Positions 7,871-15,183 of a stretch of DNA of 27,900 nt are shown here, one piece after another. Made by a program: the position numbers and the translations under genes. The stretch's first letter is position 1, and each line of letters begins with the position of its first letter. Below the pieces are notes generated by a model. It was not told the DNA's origin. It worked only from the letters and a program-made list of their open reading frames with translations, and ran no database searches. Where the stretch lies: contig CAZGCI010000051.1 in NCBI GenBank assembly GCA_964524185.1, positions 1-27,900 of the forward strand, written 5' to 3'. Origin of the DNA: Thiohalocapsa sp964524185 (GTDB lineage: Bacteria > Pseudomonadota > Gammaproteobacteria > Chromatiales > Chromatiaceae).

Positions 7871-8031
7871 GGGGGCCTCTGTGGGTGGCGTTGGCTGCTG
7901 CGGCCAAGGTGATGACCGCGCCGGAGGTCTGCCGGTGCCAGGAGGATGCGGCGTGCGCTCCCGCCGTGGCGCGCATCAGGACCCAATGCGGCTTCCGCAC
8001 GCGCTCGCAGAGGGTCGATGCCGGAGCCTGC

Positions 8032-8781
8032 TCACTGCAGCTTCGCCAAGGCCGAAACGATGGCGGTGGGCTCCATGCGTTGACGGTAATCGACGTCGGC
8101 AAAGGCGGCGCGAATGACGCCGTCGGTGTCGATGACAAAGGTGGCGGGGACCGGCAGCACGTAGCGGCCGGGGCCGTTGTAGTCGGCGAGATCCAGATCC
8201 AGTCGATTTTGGTACACCGCGCTCAGGTCGGCCGGCACCTCGAAGTACAGGTCGTACGCCTGCATCACCTGGTCGTCCAGATCGCTCAGGATCTCGAACG
8301 GATAGCCGTCTGCCTCCAGCTGCTTGCGGGATTGGTCCGGCACCTGCGGGGTGACGGCGATCAGCCGTGCCCCGTGCGCCTCGAGCTGTGGCAACGCCTG
8401 CTGCAGCGTGCGCAGCTGCAGATTGCAGTAGGGGCACCAGGCGCCGCGGTAGAAGGTCAGCACCACGGGCCCCTGGGCCAAGATCTCCGCGAGCCGAACC
8501 TCGTCGCCGAAGGCGTTCGGCAGCGTAAAGTCGGGTGCCCGCGCACCCACCGGCAGCCCAGGGTCGGGCATCGCTTCGGCGAGCGTCGCAGCGGCCTGCT
8601 CCATCACTGCCCGATCGGCGGCGTCGAGCTTCGGCGCGGCCGCTGCGCGTTCGGCTTGAAAGGTCTGAAGCGCCTGCTGATAGCTCGGCAGCGCGCCGCC
8701 CGTAGCGCTATCGGCAGCGGCCGGCGCCGCGAAGATGAGCATGGCCAGGGGTACGATCAGGCGTGGCATGAGTTTGCGCAT
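8032..8781 (-). CDS. exported peroxiredoxin-like (AhpC/TSA) thiol protein
   Basis: The 249-aa product has a signal peptide (LIVPLAMLIFAAPAAA, cleavage near residue 23), a helical segment of about 50 residues, then a thioredoxin-fold AhpC/TSA domain (about 78-245). The active-site segment VVLTFYRGAWCPYCNLQLR carries C116 and C119. The arrangement is that of the peroxiredoxin-like group with a CxxC pair, expected to reduce peroxides or act as a thiol oxidoreductase in the periplasm. A cis-Pro-type VPATFVIDTDG segment is present near the C-terminus. The start at 8781 is chosen because GAGG lies 7 nt upstream and the signal peptide begins there; an open frame runs on to 8898 but adds an Arg-rich non-conserved leader. 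It is divergent from the histidine kinase gene and precedes the DUF3179 gene on the same strand. Confidence 0.9.
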   Translation of the reverse strand: MRKLMPRLIVPLAMLIFAAPAAADSATGGALPSYQQALQTFQAERAAAAPKLDAADRAVMEQAAATLAEAMPDPGLPVGARAPDFTLPNAFGDEVRLAEILAQGPVVLTFYRGAWCPYCNLQLRTLQQALPQLEAHGARLIAVTPQVPDQSRKQLEADGYPFEILSDLDDQVMQAYDLYFEVPADLSAVYQNRLDLDLADYNGPGRYVLPVPATFVIDTDGVIRAAFADVDYRQRMEPTAIVSALAKLQ

Positions 8782-8939
8782 GGTGAAACCTCGGCAGTAG
8801 CGAGTGGTGGGCAGCGGCCCTAGTCCGGAGGTGGATGCAGAGCGCCATTGATCCCGGGTCAGTGTGCGCCGGCGGGCGAATAGGCTGCTCGACACCAAGA
8901 CCGGGCTATTCGCCCATCGCTTTCGGATTGGTCCTTTTC

Positions 8940-8961
8940 GCGGCGGCCCGCAGGCCGCCGC
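8940..8961. repeat. perfect 9-bp stem hairpin in the divergent spacer
   Basis: GCGGCGGCC (8940-8948) and GGCCGCCGC (8953-8961) are exact inverted copies around a CGCA loop. It sits between the divergent peroxiredoxin-like and histidine kinase genes. There is no T tract on either side, so it is not a standard terminator; it could be a protein-binding palindrome or a transcript structure. The rest of 8782-9117 shows nothing else I can support. Confidence 0.6.
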
Positions 8962-9117
8962 AGCGAGTCTGACGAGGCCTGGGTTGAAATCGCGTCAGCA
9001 ATCGAAATGTCATCCAAACGCGCAGATCCATCGCGCCGACGACGCTCGCGCCAGCCAGCGGGCCAACTCTGCGCCCCCTCATACGCTCGACCGACAGCAA
9101 CGAGGCAGTGGAAGACC

Positions 9118-10572
9118 ATGCGGGACCAGCATCAGGGACTCGCGCAGGAGCGTGCGCGTCGCACGGCCGCTGAACGCTCCCTGCGGGAGAGCGAGGAGCG
9201 CCTGCGCCGCATCTTCGACCACTCCAACGATGCCATCCTGGTCATCGATCCCGCCGCGGACCGCATCCTCGAGGCCAACGCCCGCGCCACCAAGATGCTG
9301 GGCTACGCCGCGGATGAGCTGATCTCCCGGGTAACCATTTCCGATGTGCATCCGCAGGAGATGCCGCAACTGCGCGCCTTCGCCGCTGACGTCATCGCCC
9401 ACGGCAGCGGCTGGACCAACGAGCTGAGCTGCACCTGCAAGGACGGCCGACAGCTGCCGTCGGAGATCTCCGCGTCGGTGGTGCGCTTCGACGGGCGCGA
9501 CTGCCTCATCGCCGTGGTGCGGGACGTCACCGAGCGCAAGGCCGCCGAGGAGGCCCTGCGCCGCAGCGAGGCGCGCTTCCGGGCCTTCGTCGAAAACGCC
9601 GCTGACGGCTTCTTCGCCGTCGACGCCGGCGGGCGGATTCGCGACGTCAACAAGCGCGCCTGCACCCTGCTGGGTGATGTGCGCGATGCACTCATCGGCC
9701 GGTCGGTGCTGGACATCGATGCCGGACTGACACCGGCGGACTTCGCAGCACTCATTGACGCCTTGGACATCGGCCGACCGCATTTGCTGGAGAGCCGTCA
9801 CCGCCGCCAGGACGGCAGCGTCTTTCCGAGCGAGGTCAGCATCTGCGCCTATGGCGATGCACATGCCCCGAGCTACATCGCCCTGCTGCGCGACATCAGC
9901 CGCCGCAAGGAGGCCGAGGCAGCCATCGAGCGCCTGGCCGAAATGGGCGAGTTCGCGGCCATGATCATCCACCAGGTGCGCAATCCATTGGCGACCATCG
10001 AGCTGTGCCTGGAGCACTTCGCGCGGCGCAGTCTGGACGAGCGCGCCGCCCGCCGCCTGGCGCTGGCGCGCGGCGAGTCCGAACGCCTAACAGGCCTGCT
10101 GGAGGAAGTGCTGGGCTACGCCGGGCAGCTGACCCTGGCACTGGCGCCCTGCGCCGTCGATGACTTGGTCCGCGATCTGGCGCCGACGCTGACCGCCCTG
10201 CCCGCCGTGAGCGAGCGGGACCTGCGCGTGCAGCTCGGCCTGGCGCAGGTTCAGGTGCAGGCCGACGTGGACAAGCTCGTGGAGGTGCTGACCAATCTGG
10301 TGGTCAATGCCGCGGAGGCGGTGGCACCGGGCGAGTCGGTGACGCTGCGCACCGCCGGCACGGCCGTCGCACCCCGTATCGAGGTGCACAATGGTGGCGA
10401 ACCGATCCCGCCGGACGTCCTCGCGCGCATCGGCAAGCCGTTCTTCTCCACCAAAGGCCGGGGCAACGGGCTCGGCATCGCCTATGTTCGGCGCGTGGCC
10501 GCGGCACATCACTGGGCCTTCACGCTGACGTCCACCGTCGAGGCGGGCACCGTGGCCCGCCTCGAGCTCTAG
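9118..10572 (+). CDS. two-PAS-domain sensor histidine kinase (orphan)
   Basis: The 484-aa product has no membrane segment. After a short coiled leader it carries a first PAS domain (about 25-145, ending VVRDVTERKAAEEAL), a second PAS domain (about 150-270, ending LLRDISRRKEAEAAI), then a HisKA domain with H285 in MIIHQVRNPLATI and an HATPase domain with N397 in NLVVNAAEAV. The F/G2 region PFFSTKGRGNGLGIAY is intact. The G1 box reads VHNGGEPIPPDV, lacking the usual Asp, a variant seen in some NtrB/Kin-type kinases. It should autophosphorylate in response to a soluble ligand or redox signal sensed by PAS. The ATG at 9118 follows GGAAG closely; the frame stays open to 9007, but that leader is Arg-rich and unlike PAS kinases. 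No response regulator adjoins it. Confidence 0.92.
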   Translation: MRDQHQGLAQERARRTAAERSLRESEERLRRIFDHSNDAILVIDPAADRILEANARATKMLGYAADELISRVTISDVHPQEMPQLRAFAADVIAHGSGWTNELSCTCKDGRQLPSEISASVVRFDGRDCLIAVVRDVTERKAAEEALRRSEARFRAFVENAADGFFAVDAGGRIRDVNKRACTLLGDVRDALIGRSVLDIDAGLTPADFAALIDALDIGRPHLLESRHRRQDGSVFPSEVSICAYGDAHAPSYIALLRDISRRKEAEAAIERLAEMGEFAAMIIHQVRNPLATIELCLEHFARRSLDERAARRLALARGESERLTGLLEEVLGYAGQLTLALAPCAVDDLVRDLAPTLTALPAVSERDLRVQLGLAQVQVQADVDKLVEVLTNLVVNAAEAVAPGESVTLRTAGTAVAPRIEVHNGGEPIPPDVLARIGKPFFSTKGRGNGLGIAYVRRVAAAHHWAFTLTSTVEAGTVARLEL

Positions 10573-10655
10573 CGCACAGGGCCCCGATCGGCCCGCGCGG
10601 CTGCCAGCCGAGCTCAGCCGTCGCGGTGGGTGGAGTCTTTGCCGGCAGTGACTCG

Positions 10656-11216
10656 TCATGACTCCCGCAGCAACGCTGCGACCTGTTCCAAGAGCGGTGG
10701 CGCATCCCAGGGCGCGTCGCCAATGACACGCAAAGCTATCCTGCCGCGCTTATCGACGACGTCAGTGGTCGGTAACACCGAGACATCCCAGCCCGCGACG
10801 GCGTCACGATCAGGGTCCGGCAACAAGGGAAAATGCAGGTCCTGAGCGGCGCCGAAATCCGCAACCGAACCCGGATCATCGCCCACCGCGACACCCCAAA
10901 GGGCTAGACCCTGGCTCGCGAATCGGCGCTGCAATCGCTGCAGGGCAGGCATCTCCTCGCGGCAGGGCCGACACCAAATGGACCAAAAATTGACCATGAG
11001 GACGCGGCCGGCGAGGGTCGCGCGGTCATACGAGGTGCCGTCAGTCGCTCGCAGTCGGAGCGCCGGTGCCGGCGGCCGTGGGTCGAACGTTTGCAGGCCG
11101 CGCCTGGCCGCGGCCGCAGCTCCAGGCGCCAGGGCCGGCAGCGCAGCCAGCGCCAGCAGTATTTGCCGCCGCCGGTGATCAATGGATGCGCGCTTGTGGG
11201 CTGATGCTCTCAACAT
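10656..11216 (-). CDS. TlpA-family thioredoxin-like protein, probably exported
   Basis: The 186-aa product has a basic leader with consecutive arginines before a hydrophobic stretch (DHRRRQILLALAALPALAPG), resembling a Tat or Sec signal peptide. A thioredoxin-fold domain of the TlpA/ResA type follows. The redox motif is WCRPC (C82, C85) within VLMVNFWSIWCRPCREEMP, with the cis-Pro region at SVLPTTDVVD. Such proteins keep periplasmic cysteines reduced, often for cytochrome or copper-site maturation. The start at 11216 is supported by AAGGA about 10 nt upstream; the frame extends to 11291, but that would overlap the upstream gene's end. It lies 71 bp after the first of two tandem secreted paralogues on the same strand, which may be its substrates or partners. 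It converges with the histidine kinase gene. Confidence 0.9.
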   Translation of the reverse strand: MLRASAHKRASIDHRRRQILLALAALPALAPGAAAAARRGLQTFDPRPPAPALRLRATDGTSYDRATLAGRVLMVNFWSIWCRPCREEMPALQRLQRRFASQGLALWGVAVGDDPGSVADFGAAQDLHFPLLPDPDRDAVAGWDVSVLPTTDVVDKRGRIALRVIGDAPWDAPPLLEQVAALLRES

Positions 11217-11287
11217 GATGCAGCGTCCTTTTGATCCGCAGGCGTCGCGGAGCTGCAAGGGCCCACTCCGCGGACGACGGTCAGCCC

Positions 11288-11737
11288 TCACAGGCCCGGG
11301 GCCTCACCGCTGAACACGAACCAACCATCCTCGTAGATGCGCTCAAGGGCCGCCTTCTGCGCTGCCTGGGTCCAAACCGTTTGGAAGGACCCGTTCTGCT
11401 TCACCTGCAGCTCATCAACCACCATGGTGTTGTAGCGCTCATTGAGCTCGCCGGTGGCGCGGGCCTCTTCGAGCACGTAACGAACCTTGGTGGTGCGGGG
11501 TACGTTGGAGAGGAAGTAATACTCGCCATCGGCCTGTTGCAGCACGAAATCGGGCTCGAAGGCCACGTGCGGGTCCAGGGCGTCCGCCGGGCAGGTGTGA
11601 CCCCCGTGGGCGCAGCCGTGGCCGTTGAGCTTGCCGGTGACGGTCTCCGCCCCTGCGGAAGTGGCGGCAAGGCCTGTGCCCGCCAGGGCCAGCAGCAGCA
11701 GAAGGGTGCGCGCGCGGGGTTGTGTGGCTGGGTGCAT
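11288..11737 (-). CDS. secreted protein of unknown function, paralogue A
   Basis: The 149-aa product has a signal peptide (ARTLLLLLALAGTGLAATSAGA, cleavage near residue 30). The mature part begins ETVTGKLNGHGCAHGGHTCP with two cysteines and histidines, followed by DFVLQQADGEYYFLSNVPR, a predicted beta-rich core, and ends with YEDGWFVF. I do not recognise a named family. The order of a TVTGK strand, a Cys/His loop, a short VYYFL-type strand and a later V-x-G-x-L strand resembles small exported OB-fold-like domains; this is inference. It is roughly 55-60% identical over the mature region (my manual alignment) to the neighbour at 12142-12597, so the two arose by tandem duplication. The ATG at 11737 has GGAG 8 nt upstream; the extension to 11821 has no such site. 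A TlpA-like gene follows 71 bp downstream. Confidence 0.85.
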   Translation of the reverse strand: MHPATQPRARTLLLLLALAGTGLAATSAGAETVTGKLNGHGCAHGGHTCPADALDPHVAFEPDFVLQQADGEYYFLSNVPRTTKVRYVLEEARATGELNERYNTMVVDELQVKQNGSFQTVWTQAAQKAALERIYEDGWFVFSGEAPGL

Positions 11738-11861
11738 GGTCTTCACTCCGGTGTTGGCATTTCGCTGAAACGACGGTGTACGGCGGTAATGAACTGCAGT
11801 CTCAGGCCAAGGCCGCCGCAATGCCCGTCATCAGCACAGACCGCGCACCGCCGCCTGTTCT

Positions 11862-11902
11862 TTCAACCTAAAAAGAGCCGTTGCACGGTCGTCAGGGTGC
11901 CT
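11862..11902 (+). repeat. REP-like hairpin element, left copy
   Basis: The first 21 nt (11862-11882) match the reverse complement of 12116-12136 at 18 positions. Both copies then have a small hairpin followed by TCAGGGTG. Here the hairpin is CCGT-TGC-ACGG. It lies about 125 bp upstream of paralogue A, oriented against it. See the right copy for the covariation argument. Confidence 0.5.
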
Positions 11903-12094
11903 CTCGCCCAGTCGTTGGGATCAGGCTGTCTGGCAAGGCACAACGACGAGGACTAGTCGCTCTAGTGCGAGGCGTTGTCAGCTGCCAGGTGCCCCGCGGG
12001 GCGTGCCCCAGTGGATCTCATTGGGCGACCGTCGCCCAGCGCACCCAGTGGGTGACGCGCCGAGCGCGGCAAACTTGTAGGCCGCACAGAGACC

Positions 12095-12136
12095 TAAAAA
12101 CACCCTGAAGCAGTGAACTGCTCTTCTTAGGTTCAA
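12095..12136 (-). repeat. REP-like hairpin element, right copy (possible terminator of paralogue B)
   Basis: Read on the minus strand this begins TTGAACCTAAGAAGAGCAG and contains the hairpin GCAGT-TC-ACTGC, then TCAGGGTGTTTTTAGG. Its first 21 nt match the left copy at 18 positions, and the hairpin stem differs from the left copy by changes on both arms, so pairing is kept. It starts a few nt beyond the stop codon of paralogue B; with the T stretch it may also act as that gene's terminator. The stem is short, so termination strength is doubtful. Confidence 0.5.
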
Positions 12137-12141
12137 GCTAG

Positions 12142-12597
12142 TCACGGCGCCTGTTCAGCGTCATCGAAGGAAAACCAGCCATCCTGATAGATGGTCTCGA
12201 ACGCCTGCTGCTGCGCTTGGGGCGTCCAAACGGTTACTAGACCCTCGTCCGTCGTGACCATCAGGGCGTCCACGTCGATGGACCGATAGGTCTCATTCAC
12301 CGAACCACGCACGCGGACCTCTTTCAGCACGTTGCGCACCTTCGTGTCGCGCGGCACATTGGACAGAAACCAGTACTCGCCGTCGCGCTGCTGCAGCACG
12401 AAATCCAGCTCGAACGACAAATGCGCATCCAAGTTGCGCACCGGACACAAGTGCCCGCGTTGTGCGCAGCTCTGGCCGTTGAGCTTTCCGGTCAGTGTCT
12501 CGGCGCCGAGTCCGACGCTGGCCATCGTGCTAGCGAGGAACAACAGCGTGGTCCGCAAAGCGGCGGTTCGTCGGCAGTCGCTTGAACGATGCATCAT
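12142..12597 (-). CDS. secreted protein of unknown function, paralogue B
   Basis: The 151-aa product has a signal peptide (TTLLFLASTMASVGLGA, cleavage near residue 32) and a mature domain closely similar to the protein at 11288-11737. Shared blocks are TGKLNG, the C-A-x-x-G-H-x-C-P motif, DFVLQQ-x-DGEY, FLSNVPR-x-TKVR, TVWT and IY-x-DGWF. The conserved Cys and His suggest a disulfide or a metal site; no experimental family is known to me. The start could be either of two consecutive ATGs (12597 or 12594). It is divergent from an AhpD-like gene across a 263-bp spacer, which probably holds promoters for both. Followed by a REP-like hairpin, it may be transcribed separately from, or together with, paralogue A. 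Confidence 0.85.
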   Translation of the reverse strand: MMHRSSDCRRTAALRTTLLFLASTMASVGLGAETLTGKLNGQSCAQRGHLCPVRNLDAHLSFELDFVLQQRDGEYWFLSNVPRDTKVRNVLKEVRVRGSVNETYRSIDVDALMVTTDEGLVTVWTPQAQQQAFETIYQDGWFSFDDAEQAP

Positions 12598-12860
12598 CTC
12601 GATCCCCGGGTTTCAGCGAGCGCGGAAGGCGGCGGTACCGGGACACCACCACGAAACGATACGGGCATCCGGGCGCGGCACATTCGCGGCTGGTCACCCG
12701 GCTAGACCGGCTCGCGAAGATAGGGGTTTCAACCTTTGCAAGCGCGCAATCATCCGCTGCCCGGCCCGGTCCCTGTAAAGGACACATCCGCGGGAGCGTT
12801 GGACCTCGGCAGGTCTGCTCCCCCGCCCGGCCCATTCACGTTGCGCACAGGAGCGCCACC

Positions 12861-13427
12861 ATGCACTCGCAGTTTCCGTATCACGACATCGCCTCTGCGC
12901 CCAAAGCCGCCGAGGCTTCGCTACGCCAGACCGAGCAGCGCTTCGGGATGCTTCCAAATCTGATGCGCAAGATGGCCACCGCCCCCGCGCTGCTCGACGG
13001 TTATCTAACCCTGGGCGCGCTGTTCGAGCAGACGTCCCTGTCGCCCGCGGAGCAGCAGGTGGTGCTGCTCACGGTGAGTCGGGAAAACCGCTGCACGTAT
13101 TGCGTCGGCGCCCATAGCGTGTTGGCCGATATGGCCGAGGTTCCCGCAGCGGTGACCGATGCGCTGCGGGAAGGCCGGTCGCTGCCGGACCCGCGTTTGG
13201 AGGCCCTGCGCCGGTTCACCGCCGCGGTGGTCGCGGATCGGGGCTGGGTCAGCGAGGCGGAGCTCAGCACATTCATGGACGCCGGCTACGCGCAGCAGCA
13301 GGTCCTGGAGGTCATCCTGGGCGTGGGGATGAAGACCCTGTCCAACTACACCAACCACGTCACCGGCACCGAGCTGGACAGCGCCTTTGCCCACCGCGCC
13401 TGGAGCGTCGTTGAGGGCACCGCCTGA
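12861..13427 (+). CDS. AhpD-like carboxymuconolactone decarboxylase family protein (peroxidase-related)
   Basis: The 188-aa all-helical product carries the AhpD/CMD active-site pattern E74-x3-C78-x2-C81-x3-H85 within SRENRCTYCVGAHS. In AhpD the two cysteines and the His form a proton-relay peroxidase/thiol-reductase site. It probably functions in alkylhydroperoxide or peroxide-linked thiol reduction in the cytoplasm, as no signal peptide is present; the exact substrate is not predictable. The ATG at 12861 has AGGAG at an ideal distance (ACAGGAGCGCCACC). The frame is open back to 12582, but that leader is Arg-rich and covers the divergent spacer. It neighbours two other thiol-redox genes, which supports a redox role. 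Confidence 0.9.
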   Translation: MHSQFPYHDIASAPKAAEASLRQTEQRFGMLPNLMRKMATAPALLDGYLTLGALFEQTSLSPAEQQVVLLTVSRENRCTYCVGAHSVLADMAEVPAAVTDALREGRSLPDPRLEALRRFTAAVVADRGWVSEAELSTFMDAGYAQQQVLEVILGVGMKTLSNYTNHVTGTELDSAFAHRAWSVVEGTA

Positions 13428-13535
13428 TAGGGTACGGCCGATACGGGCCAGGGGTGCGAAACGGGTGACCCGCCATAGGCGATTGGGGCGGGCTTAGGCC
13501 CCTGGCGCACGGCTCGGTCGGCCGCGGCAGAGGCG

Positions 13536-14324
13536 GTGAAAGAACGGTTCGATCCGCGCGGTCCAGTCGATATGAGCGCAGCACATGGCACCTATCCCTT
13601 CCTGGACGTTCAGTCCCTGCCGCCCCAACAGGTACGCGTGTCTGCGGGTGCAGTGCGGGTGGCGGTGAGCTTCCGTGCGAGCTGGGCCGATGGCTTCGGC
13701 GCCCGTGGCTGGAAGTTGGATGCCAACCTCGACGACCCTGAGATCATTGCCGCCACGAGCCGCCCCGGTGATGCCATACCGACCTCCGTGCCGGTACACG
13801 ACCTCATGGATCACCTGCTGTGCGGCTTCGCCGCCAGCGGCCACCGGGCCGAGGCGATGGCGCTCGCGCAGCTGGCGCCGCGGACCGATAGCGACCCGAC
13901 ACCCGACTATCGGCAGATGGTGCTCGAGGACCTACTCCCCGGCAATGTCATCGGCGAGTCGGCGTATCGTTTTATCGGCCCGGCCTTACGTCGCCATTTG
14001 CCGCCGACCGCAACCGATTGGGACGGCCCAAGGGTCATGGCGGCGCTGCATGCCCGTCTGGGCGAGGCGCTCTTGACAGAGCTCTTGGTCGCGCGGATGT
14101 GCGCGCTGGGTCACGCAGGCCGGCCGCACGCCTTGCTCGCGTGGCAGCGCACCGGCCTGGATTACCGGGACCGCGGGCGCCTCGGCCATCAACTGCAGCG
14201 ACTCTTCGAAGACATGGATGCCTGGGTCCAAGCGCAAGGGTGTCACGCCGCGCACGGGGAGATCCGCATCCGCGCCGATGCGTGCGAGTTTGCCAACGCG
14301 GCGGGTTGTCACCTGCGCCGGTGA
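13536..14324 (+). CDS. conserved-looking hypothetical protein
   Basis: The 262-aa product is not recognised. It is a soluble, mostly helical-looking protein without signal peptide, membrane segment or familiar motif. Notable stretches are FRASWADGFGARGWKLDANL near the N-terminus, VPVHDLMDHLLCGFAASGHR in the middle and a Cys-containing C-terminal tail. Codon usage (G/C third positions) fits a real gene of this genome. Start choice is uncertain: the GTG at 13536 has GAGG only 2 nt away, and the ATG at 13572 (MSAAHGTY) has no clear ribosome site. It follows the AhpD-like gene by about 110 bp in the same direction and is followed by a decayed region. Confidence 0.65.
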   Translation: MKERFDPRGPVDMSAAHGTYPFLDVQSLPPQQVRVSAGAVRVAVSFRASWADGFGARGWKLDANLDDPEIIAATSRPGDAIPTSVPVHDLMDHLLCGFAASGHRAEAMALAQLAPRTDSDPTPDYRQMVLEDLLPGNVIGESAYRFIGPALRRHLPPTATDWDGPRVMAALHARLGEALLTELLVARMCALGHAGRPHALLAWQRTGLDYRDRGRLGHQLQRLFEDMDAWVQAQGCHAAHGEIRIRADACEFANAAGCHLRR

Positions 14325-14436
14325 TGCCGGCGCCCCGTACGACACCGTCGCCCGCCTCGCGTACCGGACCAGGCGCCACGAGGGCCGGCGGCAGAATGCA
14401 AATCGGTCACGGCCAAAAGAACCCCTGCAGGTCGCA

Positions 14437-14956
14437 ATGCTGAACAGCGTCGCTCAGCTCCAGGACAAGGCCCGCTTTCAGCTCGCCCTAGGTTCGACCA
14501 CCGTCGGCCACTTGGGGAGCGTCGCACCGTATTCTTCGCCCTGAACAGCCGGCTGCGGTTCGACCACAGCGGCGAGGTGCGCCTCACCATCGGCGAGCCC
14601 CACCCCAACTGTAAGTTCTCGGTTTTCTTCAGCAACTCAAAGGACGCTTCCGATCTATGCCGACCTCTGCAAGGGCAACCGCGCGCTACACACCTTGAGC
14701 TCGGCAGCCTGCACGCGGAGGGTGTGCGCGCCTGTCTGCCCGTGTTCAAGTGCAGCTCGGACTCGAGCGCTTCCTGTCCGCGCAAGGACTCAAACACACC
14801 GACCGCAATCTGCCGCTGGATGAGCCAGCCGGCGCGCGGCTCGCGCTGTTTTTTCGGCCGCAGAGGAAGGTCAGCGGCTTACGGCTGATGCCCTGCGGTA
14901 CATCCGGTAATCAGCGTCTTCCGCTCGTCCTCGAGCGTATTTGGGCGCGTGAGTAG
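14437..14956 (+). pseudogene. multiply frameshifted gene remnant, family unknown
   Basis: Coding-quality peptides continue from one reading frame to another across this stretch. The ATG at 14437 opens a frame (MLNSVAQLQDKARFQLALGS) that stops at 14544. A second frame takes over with RTVFFALNSRLRFDHSGEVR. A short segment reads best as LPIYADLCKGNRALH in a third frame, then HLELGSLHAEGVRACLPVFK in the second frame again. The remainder, GLERFLSAQGLKHTDRNLPL then LALFFRPQRKVSGLRLM, is in yet another frame to a stop at 14956. At least three or four single-base shifts are needed, so the gene is dead unless the assembly is wrong. I do not recognise the family. Confidence 0.55.
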
Positions 14957-14970
14957 GGATTTGTGTATAT

Positions 14971-14988
14971 AGTTTTGTCTATACTCCG
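14971..14988. promoter_or_regulatory. operator-like palindrome and -10 element before a truncated ORF
   Basis: The AT-rich sequence TATAG-TTTTGT-CTATA lies in an otherwise GC-rich window and includes a TATACT -10-like hexamer a few nt before the ATG at 14992. TATA-type inverted repeats at this position are typical autoregulatory operators of XRE-type antitoxins. No good -35 hexamer is visible. Confidence 0.35.
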
Positions 14989-14991
14989 GTC

Positions 14992-15042
14992 ATGGAGATT
15001 GATGCGGCAGGCGCGCTCATTCGCCGAATCAGTGCTCGCTAG
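14992..15042 (+). pseudogene. 16-codon stub, possibly the start of an XRE/HipB-like antitoxin gene
   Basis: The frame reads MEIDAAGALIRRISAR then TAG. The D-A-A-G-A-L-I-R-R beginning resembles the first helix of HTH_3/XRE antitoxins, which normally continue with a turn and recognition helix; here it is cut off at once. An operator-like palindrome precedes it. Evidence is short and suggestive only; it may be a chance ORF. Confidence 0.25.
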
Positions 15043-15047
15043 ATGCA

Positions 15048-15069
15048 TAAAAAAGAGGTCGCAACCTCT
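15048..15069 (-). terminator. minus-strand Rho-independent terminator-like hairpin
   Basis: AGAGGT (15054-15059) and ACCTCT (15064-15069) pair across a CGCA loop. On the minus strand the stem is followed by a run of six T residues. No minus-strand gene is recognised upstream of it (15070-16248), so its parent transcript has probably been lost. Confidence 0.5.
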
Positions 15070-15183
15070 GAACGACAAAACCCCCTCAGTAACGAGTCCA
15101 GAACAAGTTAAACCCGAATACAACTGGCGTCGTTGTGGTTGTCGCAATCGCGATCGGAAAAATCAGGTGAACACACGGCTTCC

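Larger units (their letters stand above)
11822..12141. other. hairpin-rich 320-bp spacer between the two paralogues
   Basis: No gene is seen. The spacer contains an inverted pair of similar REP-like segments (11862-11902 and 12095-12136) and several smaller perfect palindromes: GCCCCGCGGGGC around 11991-12002, a hairpin with 8-bp arms at 12022-12038, CACCC/GGGTG at 12042-12054, and GACTAGTC near 11951-11958. The density of palindromes is unusual for this window. Confidence 0.6.

Noticed and set aside
11862..12136. complete insertion sequence bounded by the inverted repeats
   Set aside because: The 275-bp interval has no transposase reading frame and I see no target-site duplication; a REP/MITE-like explanation fits better.
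12582..12860. 93-residue N-terminal extension of the AhpD-like protein
   Set aside because: The extension covers the divergent promoter region and is Arg-rich, and AGGAG precedes the ATG at 12861.
13005..13394. minus-strand ORF opposite the AhpD-like gene
   Set aside because: It is antisense to a gene with intact catalytic motifs and has no recognisable features.
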